Shown: positions 5,429 through 6,541 of the stretch, one piece after another
How positions within the stretch are numbered: the first letter of the stretch is position 1
Layout of the letters: the number at the start of each line of letters is the position of its first letter
Translations under genes and position numbers: made by a program
The notes under the pieces: generated by a model
Databases searched by the model: none
Seen by the model: only the letters and a program-made list of their open reading frames with translations
What the model was told of the DNA's origin: nothing
From: an uncultured Porphyromonadaceae bacterium
GTDB taxonomy: Bacteria > Bacteroidota > Bacteroidia > Bacteroidales > Muribaculaceae
Assembly: GCA_905193485.1 (NCBI GenBank)
Contig: CAJJOX010000129.1
Span: forward strand, 1 to 6,541
Reading direction: 5' to 3'
DNA: 6,541 bases

Positions 5429-6541
5429 ATGGAATTTAAGCTCTCATCTCAATATAAACCGACAGGCGACCAGCCGCAAGCCATCGAACAGCTCTCACAG
5501 GGCATTCTCGACGGTGCGCCCGCGCAGACGCTTCTCGGCGTCACCGGCTCAGGCAAGACGTTCACCATGGCCAACGTTATTCAAAAGGTGCAGAAGCCCA
5601 CTTTGATTCTCAGCCACAACAAGACTCTCGCCGCCCAGCTCTACAGCGAATTCAAGAATTTCTTTCCTGAAAATTCGGTGCAGTATTTCGTTTCCTACTA
5701 CGACTATTACCAACCCGAAGCCTATATACCGTCTGTCGACAAATACATCGAAAAAGATCTCATGATCAACGATGAGATCGACAAATTGCGGCTTGCCACG
5801 ACATCGGCCTTGCTCTCAGGACGAAAAGATATCATTGTGGTCAGCTCCGTGTCATGTATCTACGGCATGGGCAATCCCGAGGATTTCAACAGCAGCGTCA
5901 TAGCCGTCCGCGTAGGCCAGAAGATCACGCGCAACGCTTTCCTGCGTGAACTCGTCAATGCGCTCTATTCACGCGACGAGATCAATTTCTCACGTGGCAA
6001 TTTCCGGGTTAAGGGCGACACGGTCGACATTCACCTTGCCTATGAAGAGATCATCGTCCGTGTCGTGTTCTGGGGTGACGAGATAGAGTCGATCACCACT
6101 TTATATCCCGATGACTATGTGACCCTCGGCCAGCTCGACGGATTCAACATATTCCCTGCCAACATCTTCGTCACTTCACCACAGCGCATGGCGTCAGGTC
6201 TGGCTCAGATCGAACTGGATCTGGGCGAGCAGGTGAATTTTTTCTATAAGGAAGCCCGCGAACTTGAGGCCCGCCGCCTGCAGGAGCGTGTGAGCTACGA
6301 TATCGAGATGATGCGTGAGGTCGGTCACTGCTCAGGCATAGAGAACTATAGTCGTTATTTCGACGGCCGACGCCCCGGAATGCGTCCGTTCTGTCTGCTC
6401 GACTATTTCCCGAAGGATTTTCTAACGATCATCGACGAGAGCCACGTCACCGTCCCACAGGTACGTGCCATGTACGGCGGCGACCTTTCGCGCAAGATGA
6501 ATCTTGTTGAATACGGCTTCCCGCTTCCCCCCGCCCCCCGC
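5429..6541 (+). CDS. uvrB: UvrB, excinuclease ABC subunit B (3' partial)
   Basis: UvrB is the DNA-damage verification subunit of bacterial nucleotide excision repair: it is loaded by UvrA, then recruits UvrC for dual incision. The 371 codons present are the N-terminal half or slightly more of a protein usually near 670 residues. Visible landmarks are the opening [17 protein letters not shown], Walker A GVTGSGKT (37-44), the damage-probing beta-hairpin region [12 protein letters not shown] (90-101), [14 protein letters not shown] in the middle, the [12 protein letters not shown] motif, and the helicase motif DESH (336-339). Spacing agrees with E. coli UvrB. The start is fixed by an in-frame TAA two codons upstream (5423-5425), with no other start between. 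The last ~7 codons deviate from the conserved sequence, probably because of base errors at the edge of the assembled sequence. It has its own promoter and is not part of the mcrBC operon. Confidence 0.97.
   Translation, partial: MEFKLSSQYKPTGDQPQAIEQLSQGILDGAPAQTLLGVTGSGKTFTMANVIQKVQKPTLILSHNKTLAAQLYSEFKNFFPENSVQYFVSYYDYYQPEAYIPSVDKYIEKDLMINDEIDKLRLATTSALLSGRKDIIVVSSVSCIYGMGNPEDFNSSVIAVRVGQKITRNAFLRELVNALYSRDEINFSRGNFRVKGDTVDIHLAYEEIIVRVVFWGDEIESITTLYPDDYVTLGQLDGFNIFPANIFVTSPQRMASGLAQIELDLGEQVNFFYKEARELEARRLQERVSYDIEMMREVGHCSGIENYSRYFDGRRPGMRPFCLLDYFPKDFLTIIDESHVTVPQVRAMYGGDLSRKMNLVEYGFPLPPAPR

Overview
The window looks like a Bacteroidales chromosome, probably from a Muribaculaceae-like gut lineage. 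This is inferred from three things. All three promoters carry the Bacteroidetes -7 consensus TAnnTTTG. No start has a clear Shine-Dalgarno sequence. The first full gene has a Bacteroidales-style architecture of signal peptide, PCMD-like domain, cadherin-like sandwich, calycin-like domain and a short C-terminal domain resembling a type IX secretion tail. The exact genus cannot be read from the sequence.

Layout. Positions 1-102 hold the possible 3' end of an upstream gene; its strand is not certain. Positions 103-309 are intergenic and contain a large imperfect inverted repeat (188-233) directly upstream of a -7 element. Positions 310-1971 encode a secreted multidomain protein, followed by a strong GC hairpin (1999-2030). 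A second promoter (2056-2088) drives a two-gene operon, mcrB (2124-3953) and mcrC (3950-5257). The two reading frames overlap by four bases (GTGA), and mcrC starts with GTG. Positions 5250-5426 on the minus strand hold a 58-codon open stretch with strongly protein-like sequence, read as the leftover 3' end of a lost gene. The uvrB promoter lies across its upstream end. uvrB begins at 5429 and runs off the window at 6541.

How the genes work together. McrB (AAA+ GTPase motor with a target-recognition N-terminus) and McrC (PD-(D/E)xK nuclease) form a type IV, modification-dependent restriction system that cuts foreign DNA carrying modified bases. It sits as a compact cassette between a surface or secreted protein gene and the housekeeping repair gene uvrB (damage recognition in nucleotide excision repair). 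The convergent gene remnant at its downstream edge suggests that the locus has been remodelled. No integrase, transposase, CRISPR array, tRNA or rRNA was seen.

I see no wholly new system. The points most worth checking are the minus-strand gene remnant, the apparently leaderless uvrB mRNA with interleaved inverted repeats over its start, the unrecognised McrB N-terminal domain and large mid-protein insert, and a run of unlikely substitutions in the last ~20 bases of the window.
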